DNA from: Bryobacteraceae bacterium
GTDB taxonomy: Bacteria; Acidobacteriota; Terriglobia; Bryobacterales; Bryobacteraceae
Length of the DNA: 64,000 nt
Direction of reading: 5' to 3'
Assembly: GCA_025928545.1 (NCBI GenBank)
Contig: JAICJH010000028.1
Location: 1-64,000 of the forward strand
The translations under genes and the position numbers were made by a program. Shown in pieces: positions 56,794-64,000 of the stretch; within the stretch, counting starts at the first letter, position 1, and each line of letters starts with the position of its first letter. A model generated the notes under the pieces. It saw nothing but the letters and a program-made list of their open reading frames with translations. It was not told the origin of the DNA and did no database searches.

Positions 56794-58272
56794 TTACTTT
56801 TCAAACTTAGCGAATTTGTCTTCGAGATCGGCTTCGAGGCGTGCTTTTTCGTTGCCTTCCAGATAGCTGCGACAGGCCGCGGCGGTGCGGGAAGCAGTGC
56901 AGGGTGGCGCCGCGGCTTTGTATGCCGAGGTGGCCCAGTAACTTTTGCCCGGAAGGAACGAATACTCCAGGCTGTTACGCACCATCTGCTTCAGATCGGC
57001 GTAGCTCAGATTGTAGGTGAGTACGGCGCGCTCGAATTCCGCCGTGAGATCGGAACGTGAGACGCCTTCGTCATCCGTAGACAGGGCGACAGGAACGTCA
57101 AACTTTCGATAAACGGGAAACGGATGGCGGGCGCCGGTGACGCCCAATATTCCATCATTGCTGGTGAGGTTGATTTCCACCGCGACGTGCTTCGCTTTCA
57201 TTTCGGCAAGCAGGGCAGGCGCGCCGGTTTCAAACATGATGTCGACACCGTGGCCAATCCGTTCCGCATGCCCCAGTTCGATCGCTTCGCGGATATGGAA
57301 ACGCAGCCCCTCGGGCGGAACAAGCCCGATCCAAAGCTCGCCGGCATGAAGCGAGATGTGAACCGCGGGGTAGATTTTTTTCGCGTAGTCGACCATTTGC
57401 ATGTGCAGGTGATAATCGCGCATGGAAAAGAGTCCGTCTTCGGGTTGTACAAAGTTGACCGCTACCACTCTGGGATCTGATGCCGCCAGTGCGAAACCCG
57501 CCAGAACCTGGGCGAAGACCTGCTCCGGCGGAGATTCGCGAAGCACTTGATACATGTAGCCGACTTTGACGTGGCACGCAGCGGATTCCGGAGTCGTGCC
57601 GCATGCGAGCGCTTGTGTGCGGGCAGTTTCCAACTGATCGACGCGACCTCGCAATCCGGTCACCAGTTTCGCCAGGCCAGCCCCCTCCAGCTTTTGCCGC
57701 ATCATCGCGAAATCCGGTATGAAGCCGGTTGTGCGGCCAAGATTTGAGATTGCGCCGCCCCCGGAGAGCGCCATCAATTCAAGGTAGGATTCATTCTGGT
57801 TGGCGGCGCGCTGAACGACCTCGGCGATGATGTCGGTGGCTTCTATCGGGCCGAAGCGGCTGAAGGTAGCGAAGAAATGATCGTGGCCCGATTGGCCTGC
57901 GGACGGCACGAAGTTGCGCATGGAAAAAACGTCGATCAGCGAATTCGCAAGGCTGTTATCCGTCTGCGTAACTTTTGCGCTCACCAGGCCTTCCGGGCAG
58001 GTCGACGAGCCGGTCGTGGGCGCTACGAGTTTCAACTGTTTCGGATCGACGCACAGACCGGCTCGCGCCGCCGCGGTCAACATGCCCTCGGCGTAAGCGG
58101 CGCCTGAAAGGTGGTTGTGGAGATCGGCCCCTTTCGGCATCCGGTAGAGGAATTCGTGGAGTTGCGGCGGGCTCTTGCGAAGCGCATCGAACTTTTTTTC
58201 CATCTGCGAAACCTGGCACAAGGCCGGGGCGCACGTCAGGAATAAAGCGGCAAGGATTCTATGGCGCAACAT
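56794..58272 (-). CDS. Exported adenosine deaminase
   Basis: 492 residues from ATG at 58272 (MLRHRILAALFLTCAPALC is a signal peptide). Metal sites and catalytic residues: DLHNHLSGA, HISLHAGE (catalytic Glu), HGVDIM and STDDEGVSRSDL (metal Asp). The length exceeds the cytosolic 340 by an N-terminal extension and about 100 residues of insertion, like secreted ADGF-type deaminases. It deaminates adenosine to inosine outside the cytoplasm, next to the NUP gene. Confidence 0.88.
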   Translation of the reverse strand: MLRHRILAALFLTCAPALCQVSQMEKKFDALRKSPPQLHEFLYRMPKGADLHNHLSGAAYAEGMLTAAARAGLCVDPKQLKLVAPTTGSSTCPEGLVSAKVTQTDNSLANSLIDVFSMRNFVPSAGQSGHDHFFATFSRFGPIEATDIIAEVVQRAANQNESYLELMALSGGGAISNLGRTTGFIPDFAMMRQKLEGAGLAKLVTGLRGRVDQLETARTQALACGTTPESAACHVKVGYMYQVLRESPPEQVFAQVLAGFALAASDPRVVAVNFVQPEDGLFSMRDYHLHMQMVDYAKKIYPAVHISLHAGELWIGLVPPEGLRFHIREAIELGHAERIGHGVDIMFETGAPALLAEMKAKHVAVEINLTSNDGILGVTGARHPFPVYRKFDVPVALSTDDEGVSRSDLTAEFERAVLTYNLSYADLKQMVRNSLEYSFLPGKSYWATSAYKAAAPPCTASRTAAACRSYLEGNEKARLEADLEDKFAKFEK

Positions 58273-58335
58273 TTGTCTATGATCGCAAAGGCAAGCTTGT
58301 TGCGAGCGTGGCCCCAAAAATGCACCCGACCATGC

Positions 58336-58539
58336 ATGAGCCTCAGAAGCGCTGCATTATTTGCAATGATCGGAACCGCGTTGTGGTCGATTCGTCTGGT
58401 GATGCAACTGATCAACGCCATTTCGGGAATGGCGGGCGGATTCGTCGCCGCGAATATGGTTCTGATCGCGCTGATCGATTTTCTCGTGGCGCTCAGTCTG
58501 CTGGTATTCTTCGCCGTGTTTTACGGCTCGAAGACCTAA
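58336..58539 (+). CDS. Small membrane protein of unknown function
   Basis: 67 residues from ATG at 58336 (MSLRSAALFAMIGTALWSIRLVM). Two hydrophobic stretches: SAALFAMIGTALWSIRLVMQL and VAANMVLIALIDFLVALSLLVFFAVFYG. It reads divergently from the adenosine deaminase and overlaps the convergent small membrane gene by 4 bases. No family is recognised. Confidence 0.55.
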   Translation: MSLRSAALFAMIGTALWSIRLVMQLINAISGMAGGFVAANMVLIALIDFLVALSLLVFFAVFYGSKT

Positions 58540-58814
58540 CCGTTCCTCGACCTGCGGCTCGCCCCGCCGCCGAGGCCGCCCAGATCGATCAGAACGGCGA
58601 TGAGCAGCCACAGAAGATTAATCCCCGCGGTTGCCATATGGTTGTTGATTTCCCAGGCGTACACAAGCGTCGTGAGTGGAAGGAAGACGAAGCCCAGCAC
58701 CGGCAGGAGCATTTCCCCGTGAAATGCGCGCTGCAGATACGTTGAGGTAAACCAGAGGACCGCGAGTACGACCCGCGGAAACAGCAGCAGAACGATCAGA
58801 AACAGGCAGGGCAC
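58536..58814 (-). CDS. Small three-helix membrane protein of unknown function
   Basis: 92 residues with three hydrophobic stretches (MPCLFLIVLLLFPRVVLAVLWF, MLLPVLGFVFLPLTTLVYAW, INLLWLLIAVLIDLGG) and a basic tail. It is 29 bases from the end of the next minus-strand gene and so may be the last gene of the envelope cluster. Function unknown. Confidence 0.65.
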   Translation of the reverse strand: MPCLFLIVLLLFPRVVLAVLWFTSTYLQRAFHGEMLLPVLGFVFLPLTTLVYAWEINNHMATAGINLLWLLIAVLIDLGGLGGGASRRSRNG

Positions 58815-58843
58815 AGTTCACCTCAGATCCGGTGAAAGCAAGT

Positions 58844-59665
58844 TTACACCCAATCCGGAACGTTTTCGCCTTTCTTGACCTTGATGTCTTCAGGAAATAC
58901 GCCGCGCCCGTGTGGTGGCGGGAAAAGCGTCTTCAGCAATTCCAGACGCTTCCGGAGGCAGCGGCTGGGCAACTGGCGGGGGCCCGTATCCACATCGATG
59001 TCGCAGCAAATTCCGTGCAGGTACAGCGTCATCGTGTCTTCGAACGACTGCCGCGCATATTCGCGGAACGGTTTGCCGTCGCGCCGAGCGTTCATCGGGC
59101 GCCGCAGCAGAGCCTGTTTCAGCCGCCAACTGCGCTCATCCACTTCGCCGTGCATTTCGCTGCTGAGTTCTTCGCGCAACAAGCTGTGCCAAACGTCGTT
59201 CACTTTTTTGGGCCAGCGATGCGAAATCGCCGCGGCAATTTCGTCGTAGAAAAAGTAGTGATAATCCGCGACCTGCTCACCCTTCACAGTGAAGAACAAC
59301 ATGATCAGCGAGTCCTGTTCCACACGGGCGGAAAGGGCCAGTTTTGCCTCCACCGGTTTCGTTTCCGTGACGGCGGTTCCCGTCTGTCCCGCACCTTTTT
59401 CGAGATAGGGCGCGAGCACCACGCCGATTTTCGGCAGCAAAGCGCGCACGGACGGCGGCAGCGACTCGATCGGGTCCTGGAGATACTGTCGCAGATCCTC
59501 TTCGGCGAGCTGTATCATCGGATACCAGGAAAACTGCTTGTTGATCGGCGTCATCTCCGACCGAATACGCCGGGTGAGTTCGTCTATGGTGTCACGGGAA
59601 TGGGCAACCGCGGGTTGGCCGTTTTGGCGGGGCATTTCCAGAATCGTTTTTTTGGCCATCGGCAA
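58844..59665 (-). CDS. Protein of unknown function at the end of the envelope cluster
   Basis: 273 residues, no leader or membrane segment. It starts MPMAKKTILEMPRQNG. Readable stretches include DTIDELTRRIRSEMTPI, FSWYPMIQLAEEDLRQYLQDP, VADYHYFFYDEIAAAISHRW and LYLHGICCDIDVD. It looks like a soluble, mixed alpha/beta protein. I recognise no family. 72 bases separate it from the TonB-like gene upstream on the same strand. Confidence 0.7.
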   Translation of the reverse strand: MPMAKKTILEMPRQNGQPAVAHSRDTIDELTRRIRSEMTPINKQFSWYPMIQLAEEDLRQYLQDPIESLPPSVRALLPKIGVVLAPYLEKGAGQTGTAVTETKPVEAKLALSARVEQDSLIMLFFTVKGEQVADYHYFFYDEIAAAISHRWPKKVNDVWHSLLREELSSEMHGEVDERSWRLKQALLRRPMNARRDGKPFREYARQSFEDTMTLYLHGICCDIDVDTGPRQLPSRCLRKRLELLKTLFPPPHGRGVFPEDIKVKKGENVPDWV

Positions 59666-59737
59666 GAGTCGGAACGCCTGATTGTATCAGGCGCGCGGTA
59701 TTTCGGTATGATGTGGATCCCAGATGCGAAACCCAGG

Positions 59738-60460
59738 TCAGCCGGTCGGGGTGGCAAGCCTGACAGTCCGGATGACAACTCCGGCGGGACGACCGGCTTC
59801 AAGGCGCAAACTGACTCCGACTATGCGGGCGGCGGATTTGAGTCCGGTAATCCGGGCTTGAACGGCTTCGCCCAGTTTTGACCGGTATGCGGGCGGAAAT
59901 ACGGCGATCGCCTCCAGAGTGCTCGATGGATCGGCCTGGGAGCACAGTGACTCGACTTCCGGCCACCATGCCGGGTTCGCGAGGCGAATCCGTACCCAGT
60001 GGTTGAGACTGGCCGGGATCGGCGCAGCTGTGCCATCCGGATGGTAGGCCAATCGTGGATGCAGGTGATCGAGCACCGGGGAAAATACGATCAGTCCGTC
60101 GTTCTCGCGAAGTACCGGCACGAGTTGTCTGGCTTCGTCCGCTTCAAACGCGATTTCGGTGCTGTCCTCGAGCTTCGCGGATGCTCCGGCTGGAGTGTCG
60201 GGCAGCGGACTCCGGTTGAAACTCAGCGGGCTGCGGGGCGAACTCTTGCCGGGAGGAGGCGCAAGAATCGTCAGGGTTTCGCGTATCTGCGGCGGAGGCG
60301 GCGGATCGGCGGACGCCGCCGGGGGAAGCAGAGACAAAAGCCACTGGCCCCCGATCAGCACGAGTATCGCGGCCGTCTGGAAACTTAAGCCGAGCGCCCA
60401 ACTCCTCGCACTGTGGAGGGTTGAAAGCCAACCCGATTCATCCGCAAGCAACAGGAACAT
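59738..60460 (-). CDS. Membrane-anchored TonB-like protein with Pro-rich linker
   Basis: 240 residues. A short cytoplasmic end (MFLLLADESGWLSTLHSARSWA) is followed by one membrane helix (LSFQTAAILVLIGGQWLLSLL) and a Pro-rich periplasmic linker (ADPPPPPQIRE, LAPPPGKSSPRSP). The order cytoplasmic end - helix - Pro stretch is that of acidobacterial TonB energy transducers, but the typical TonB C-terminal domain is replaced by an unassigned region (LIVFSPVLDHLHPRLAYH, GEAVQARITGLKSAARIV). It overlaps the lytic transglycosylase by 23 bases. Confidence 0.65.
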   Translation of the reverse strand: MFLLLADESGWLSTLHSARSWALGLSFQTAAILVLIGGQWLLSLLPPAASADPPPPPQIRETLTILAPPPGKSSPRSPLSFNRSPLPDTPAGASAKLEDSTEIAFEADEARQLVPVLRENDGLIVFSPVLDHLHPRLAYHPDGTAAPIPASLNHWVRIRLANPAWWPEVESLCSQADPSSTLEAIAVFPPAYRSKLGEAVQARITGLKSAARIVGVSLRLEAGRPAGVVIRTVRLATPTG

Positions 60461-61073
60461 ACTTGCTCCTCAGGCGAGTCACAGAGGCTGCGTAGCTCTC
60501 AATCCTGTCCAACACAGGCGGAGCCGCATTTCGCCAGCCAGGACCGCCGTTGTATCCACGGATGACTGCATCTTCGTCGCCATCGAAATGGTCCAGAAGG
60601 TAGCGCATGATTCCTACCGAGGCCTGGACGTTGTAATCGTAGTCGGCGGCGAGGCGGCCCCTGTCGAAGCCGAAAAGGTCGGCCGTGGATGGCATGATCT
60701 GTCCCGCGCCGATTTCACCTTTCTCTCCGCGAGCGAGGTTGTTGAAGCCCGTTTCATGCTCAAGAATGGCAAGGGCGAGGGCGGGACGGATACCCGCCTG
60801 GCAGGCTGCCGCCCGAACCCGGTCGCGCGTCGGGTCCAGCAGCCCGGAGGCCAGCATTTTTGAGACGGAGACAGCCATCCCGGCTGATCGCCCGGCGCCC
60901 GCCCGGGCAGGCGGCAGCGATTTCGGCTCCCAATCCCGAAGAAGCTGCGAAACGTCCCCGCCGGTTACGATGCGTTGCCGCAATGCGGCAAACCGCGCGG
61001 CATAAGGATCACTCCCAAACAGCAGCGGTATTGCCCACAGGGCGGTTAGCCCGAGCCGGATTGCACCCGTCAT
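60438..61073 (-). CDS. Lytic transglycosylase, SLT domain
   Basis: 211 residues with a leader (MTGAIRLGLTALWAIPLLFG). The catalytic Glu is in ALAILEHETGFN, followed by EKGEIGAGQIMPSTADLFG, SVGIMRYLLDHF and AVIRGYNGGPGW, the soluble lytic transglycosylase fold. It cleaves the MurNAc-GlcNAc bond in the wall, giving 1,6-anhydroMurNAc. Overlaps the coiled-coil gene by 4 bases and the TonB-like gene by 23. Confidence 0.88.
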   Translation of the reverse strand: MTGAIRLGLTALWAIPLLFGSDPYAARFAALRQRIVTGGDVSQLLRDWEPKSLPPARAGAGRSAGMAVSVSKMLASGLLDPTRDRVRAAACQAGIRPALALAILEHETGFNNLARGEKGEIGAGQIMPSTADLFGFDRGRLAADYDYNVQASVGIMRYLLDHFDGDEDAVIRGYNGGPGWRNAAPPVLDRIESYAASVTRLRSKYVPVACG

Positions 61074-61864
61074 TTCGTCCTGGGCGGATCCGCCGATTTA
61101 GCGTCGTCATCCTCCCCGTCTCCCGCCTTCGAAGCGAGTTTTGTCCCTCGGCTGCGTGACATCACGACATCTTCGAGATGTTTGTGATAGTTCTGCCAGT
61201 CCTCGCGTTCCCGGGCAAACGCCGCTCCCTGCTCGTCGAGCGTTGCGGAGACGCGGTTCAGGGTATCGATTAAAGCGTGTTCGTTGGCGACGTACTGTTC
61301 GTCGGCGCGGGCGGATGTTTTCAGGACTTCGAGACGCTTCCGTACGTCGTCCGCGAGTTGCTTGTAGTATTCCGACTCTCTGGCCGCCGCCTGTTTCTTC
61401 GCTTCGCGTTGCCCGGGATCGGCATCCTTTTCGGCTTTGGAAAGCTCAAGGTTCGCTTTCAGGTCGCCTTCGATTAAAGCCGCCAGGCTTTCTTCTTCGG
61501 ACTTCCGGAGCTTTTCCATATCGGGCAGGCCCGAAGATGCCGCTTCGAGAGCACTGGCCCGTTTGTGAAAGTTCTCGCTCAGCAGCTTAACCTGTACCTC
61601 GCGTGCGGCGAGGTATTGCTCGGCCAGTTTTTCATCTTTGCGGATCTCGCTGAGCGCCTTGTCAGCCGGCAGGCTGAGGAGTTTGGGCTCTATGTGTCCC
61701 TGCGCCTCCCACGCCTTCCACGCTTTTTCCGCTTTGACCCTGGCATGTTCCAGGTCAGTCGGAGTGTCGAGCGACAGCGACTGGGAGTGAGCGCCGAGGC
61801 AGAAGGCGAAGCTCAGCGCGGCGACGCCAAACAAATTCAGGACGTTCGGATTTCTTTTCCTCAT
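61070..61864 (-). CDS. Exported coiled-coil protein
   Basis: 264 residues with leader MRKRNPNVLNLFGVAALSFAFCLGAHSQS. The rest is nearly all helix and charged: EHARVKAEKAWKAWEAQG, EESLAALIEGDLKANLELSKAEK, SEYYKQLADDVRKRLEVLKTS. Heptads are visible, so it should form a coiled coil. It ends with a Lys/Asp-rich tail. Overlaps the transglycosylase by 4 bases. No family is recognised. Confidence 0.72.
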   Translation of the reverse strand: MRKRNPNVLNLFGVAALSFAFCLGAHSQSLSLDTPTDLEHARVKAEKAWKAWEAQGHIEPKLLSLPADKALSEIRKDEKLAEQYLAAREVQVKLLSENFHKRASALEAASSGLPDMEKLRKSEEESLAALIEGDLKANLELSKAEKDADPGQREAKKQAAARESEYYKQLADDVRKRLEVLKTSARADEQYVANEHALIDTLNRVSATLDEQGAAFAREREDWQNYHKHLEDVVMSRSRGTKLASKAGDGEDDDAKSADPPRTK

Positions 61865-61892
61865 GGGCGTTTCTCCGATTCTGAACCTCCGG

Positions 61893-62885
61893 CTATTCCG
61901 CGCCAGGAGAAAGCCGCTTCAGGTCCTGACGCCAGTCGCTGGTGGTTTCGAGCGGGCGTGCAATTTCGCGATCGCACGAGAGGCTGTGCCGGTAAAGGAT
62001 GGCATTGTAGAGCTGCTGGTAGAGATAGAGTTCGGTCCGCGTGCTCTGCAGCAGGTCATTGATCTCCGCCAGACGGACTCGTGCGTATTCCTTCCGCTTC
62101 ATGACCCATGCGTGTCCCGCTTTGTTCTGTTCGAGCGCGGCACGGGCCTTTTCCAGCTGTTCCTGTTTGTTGTTCTGGATGCGGGTCAAATCCTGAAGGG
62201 CCGCCTTTTCTTCGTTGTTGTCCACATGGTTTTCGCCGAAGGTGCGATCGAGATCGGCTTTGCGGCGATTGACCGACTGGAGTTCGAGCTGGAGTTGATT
62301 CACGTGGGCCTGGAGTTCGGCCGAATCGGTTCGGCTGGAGAGTTCCGCTTCACCCGAGGAGTCGCGGCTCTTGGTCCAGTAACCGACCGAATCCTGATAG
62401 TATTTCGCGTAATTGGCAACAGACTTCAGTTTGGTGTCGCGCGCCTGATCGATGATCTGTGTTCCGGAAGGATTGCAGCCGGCGCCCAGTTCTTCCAGTC
62501 TGTTCTGCGCGGATCGCCACGCCAGATCGGCTTGGTTGATGGCCACCACATCTTCCGGAAACGGATCGCGCGAGGCTGCGGCAATTGGGGGTGGCGGAGG
62601 AGCCGCCGCCGGCGGCGGGGGAGGGGGCGCCGACTGATAATCCGGCACGGGAGCGTTGTAGTTCCGGTCGTTATTACTGCCGTAACCGGATGGGCCATTG
62701 CTGTATGAGAGTGCGCGTGTTTCAGCGGGTGGTGGCGGCGGGGCGCTGTCGCTGTTCACGGGCGAGGAACCGGTAGTAACGGCAGCCGGGGCTTCGCCAA
62801 AGGGTGAAGGTTTGTTCTGCGCCCACATCCCCGCAGCCACTGCGACTCCGGTCACTACCACTGCGATTGAGTACTTATTCGACAT
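61893..62885 (-). CDS. Membrane-anchored Pro-rich coiled-coil protein
   Basis: 330 residues. An uncleaved-type N-terminal anchor (SNKYSIAVVVTGVAVAAGMWA) is followed by two Pro-runs (APPPPPAETR, APPPPPPAAAPPPPP), a helical region (LAWRSAQNRLEEL) and a long coiled coil (ELQAHVNQLQLELQSVNRRK, KAALQDLTRIQNNKQEQLEKARAALEQNK). It could reach across the wall. 55 bases upstream lies the TPR-like gene, 28 downstream the next coiled-coil gene. Confidence 0.72.
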   Translation of the reverse strand: MSNKYSIAVVVTGVAVAAGMWAQNKPSPFGEAPAAVTTGSSPVNSDSAPPPPPAETRALSYSNGPSGYGSNNDRNYNAPVPDYQSAPPPPPPAAAPPPPPIAAASRDPFPEDVVAINQADLAWRSAQNRLEELGAGCNPSGTQIIDQARDTKLKSVANYAKYYQDSVGYWTKSRDSSGEAELSSRTDSAELQAHVNQLQLELQSVNRRKADLDRTFGENHVDNNEEKAALQDLTRIQNNKQEQLEKARAALEQNKAGHAWVMKRKEYARVRLAEINDLLQSTRTELYLYQQLYNAILYRHSLSCDREIARPLETTSDWRQDLKRLSPGAE

Positions 62886-62940
62886 TCGTTTGATTCTCCT
62901 TATATTTCAGATTGCAGAATGAATTGAGCGGCGCTCGCCA

Positions 62941-63546
62941 TTACTGCGGCGAACACGTGGTACAAAAATCGGGAATGCGACGTTGCACGTCGAGCAATTT
63001 TTCTTTGAGGCCGGGATGATCGGGATCGATTGTCTGAGCCTGCGAATAGAAACTCCGGGCAGTCCGCGGATAGCGAACTGCCTGCTCATCGCCCTTGCTG
63101 ATCCAGGCCTCGGCTGCACTCGTACGGCTGGTGATCTCAGCGCGAAGTTGTGTGAAACGCGTGTCGCAGGCGGGCGGCGCGGCCTGGTCGAGCAGTGCGC
63201 GCGCCATTTCAGGATGGTTGTCCTCCAGCAGGCGGCGGACTTCTTTCGCCGCGGTGTCCCAGGTTTTGCGCTGGCGCTGGAACGACTCCAGCCTGACGGC
63301 CATCTGCGCCATCGCGATACCCGCCACGTCGCGTTCGAGCGGGTTGTTGCTGCGGGCCTCGCGCGCGGATTTAGCCGCTTCCTTCATCCAATGTTCCGCC
63401 TCGTCGTATCTGCATGCGGCGACAAGCGAATCTGCCTCGGCCGCTTCCTGCGCCGCCGCAACGATCATTGAAGGACCGCGGCCGTCGTCCGCCGCCCGAA
63501 CCAGAGGCACGGCGGAACAAAATACCAGAGCGGTACATAAACACAT
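62941..63546 (-). CDS. Exported helical-repeat (TPR-like) protein
   Basis: 201 residues from ATG at 63546 (MCLCTALVFCSAVPLVRAA is a leader; an ATG at 63642 would put 32 residues ahead of it). The mature chain has helical pairs (AADSLVAACRYDEAEHWMKEA, RRLLEDNHPEMARALLDQA, AEAWISKGDEQAVRYPRTARSFYSQAQTID) resembling degenerate TPR repeats, and ends in a CTTC pair. First of the envelope cluster; it probably gives a scaffold. No family is recognised. Confidence 0.68.
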   Translation of the reverse strand: MCLCTALVFCSAVPLVRAADDGRGPSMIVAAAQEAAEADSLVAACRYDEAEHWMKEAAKSAREARSNNPLERDVAGIAMAQMAVRLESFQRQRKTWDTAAKEVRRLLEDNHPEMARALLDQAAPPACDTRFTQLRAEITSRTSAAEAWISKGDEQAVRYPRTARSFYSQAQTIDPDHPGLKEKLLDVQRRIPDFCTTCSPQ

Positions 63547-63724
63547 GCATTGCTTCGAAAGCAAAGATCTCGAAACGATTTGAGACTTCGTTCGTCTAAT
63601 CCAGTGAGGCGAGGTGCGGTCCGTCAGCGGCATGGTCCCCACTTGGCACTCGGATGGCCGATATTAATTGAGTGGCAAGTCCCTGCGTTTACACCATTCG
63701 TGTTTTCGCAAACGGGGCCGTCTA

Positions 63725-63739
63725 CCACCACTGTGGTGG
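63725..63739. repeat. Perfect 6-bp inverted repeat before lpxB
   Basis: CCACCA-CTG-TGGTGG lies in the 270-base gap between the divergent TPR-like gene (63546) and lpxB (63817). It is too short to be a sure site; it could be a protein-binding palindrome. No clear promoter could be named in this gap. Confidence 0.25.
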
Positions 63740-63816
63740 ATTTCAACCGGTATTCCGCTTCGGCGCATCCAGGTTGAAACAGTCGACAGCCTGCCGCCAG
63801 GCGCTACTCTGGTTAT

Positions 63817-64000
63817 TTGTCCCCCGCCCCCAAATCGATTCTGATATCGGCTGGCGAAGCATCCGGCGATTACTATGCCGCGCTGCTTCTCGAAGAACTT
63901 CGGCGGCGTTGGCCGGAAACGGACTTCTTCGGGTGTGCGGGCGCACGGCTTCGGGCAGCAGGGTTGCGGCCCGTGATCAACGCCGAAGATCTCGCGGTAG
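63817..64000 (+). CDS. lpxB: Lipid-A-disaccharide synthase, N-terminal part (gene runs off the right edge)
   Basis: 61 codons are visible in an open frame from TTG at 63817 (no ATG lies between the previous in-frame stop at 63775-63777 and this point). The start of the mature chain reads ILISAGEASGDYYAALLLEEL, then WPETDFFGCAGARLRAAGL and VINAEDLAV, closely matching LpxB (SAGExSGD signature). LpxB joins UDP-diacyl-GlcN and lipid X to form the lipid A disaccharide, so the organism makes lipid A. The start codon is provisional. Confidence 0.88.
   Translation, partial: MSPAPKSILISAGEASGDYYAALLLEELRRRWPETDFFGCAGARLRAAGLRPVINAEDLAV

Noticed and set aside
63640-63665. Sigma-54-like promoter (TTGGCAC-N5-TGGCC) upstream of lpxB
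   Set aside because: The -12 element departs from TTGC, and no sigma-54 activator is nearby; too weak to list.

Overview
The window looks like about 64 kb of chromosome from an acidobacterium of the Solibacter/Bryobacter type. The evidence is gene content: a secreted protein with the TIGR03437-type repeat typical of that group, several secreted proteins with carboxypeptidase-regulatory-like folds, GKWKxNxxKS-type secreted proteins, many secreted peptidases and oxidoreductases with Tat-like leaders, a PQQ dehydrogenase with its own cytochrome c, and an outer-membrane lipid gene (lpxB) that implies a Gram-negative envelope. GC is high and even by eye. I see no transposase, integrase, phage structural gene, CRISPR array, rRNA or tRNA. 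This is mostly core genome with a few unassigned clusters.

Layout. 1-6.3 kb (minus): the N-terminus of a type B carboxylesterase; a translationally coupled trio of fused aroD-aroE, a 67-residue leader-bearing protein and an amidase; a DUF2092-like/thioredoxin/TonB-C fusion; and a secreted beta-rich protein. 6.4-12.5 kb: a secreted glutaminase-A-like protein, a small four-helix membrane protein, an ABC-2 type exporter pair and a secreted Gfo/Idh/MocA oxidoreductase. 12.6-18 kb (minus): a Spy/LTXXQ-like protein, then yjcH-actP, a small membrane protein, cysS and a transsulfuration PLP enzyme. 18-28 kb: two tandem carboxypeptidase-regulatory-like proteins, a lipid kinase, ligA, a DUF885 peptidase and an M1 aminopeptidase. 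28-32.6 kb (minus): an isomerase / dihaem cytochrome c / PQQ dehydrogenase operon.

32.7-37.6 kb (plus) is a textbook iscR-iscS-iscU-iscA-hscB-hscA operon with an IscR-like palindrome just before iscR, but with no ferredoxin gene after hscA. 38.6-42.2 kb (plus) is a tight four-gene redox operon: a MauG-like dihaem peroxidase lipoprotein, a cupredoxin-like lipoprotein, a YVTN beta-propeller lipoprotein and a YceI protein. A frameshifted secreted-protein gene and pruA follow on the minus strand. 44.9-46.4 kb holds a tiny membrane protein, rph and rdgB. 47.9-58.3 kb holds an AzgA-type purine permease, another DUF885 peptidase, a TIGR03437 protein, the SRP RNA followed by dnaX-ebfC-recR, and a secreted purine-nucleoside-binding NUP protein abutting tail-to-tail a secreted adenosine deaminase.

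58.5-63.5 kb (minus) is the least explained part: six overlapping or tightly spaced genes for exported or membrane-anchored proteins (a TPR-like protein, a Pro-rich coiled-coil protein, a second coiled-coil protein, a lytic transglycosylase, a TonB-like membrane-anchored protein and an unassigned protein), ending with a small membrane protein. It looks like a cell-envelope assembly of unknown function. The window closes with the start of lpxB on the plus strand.
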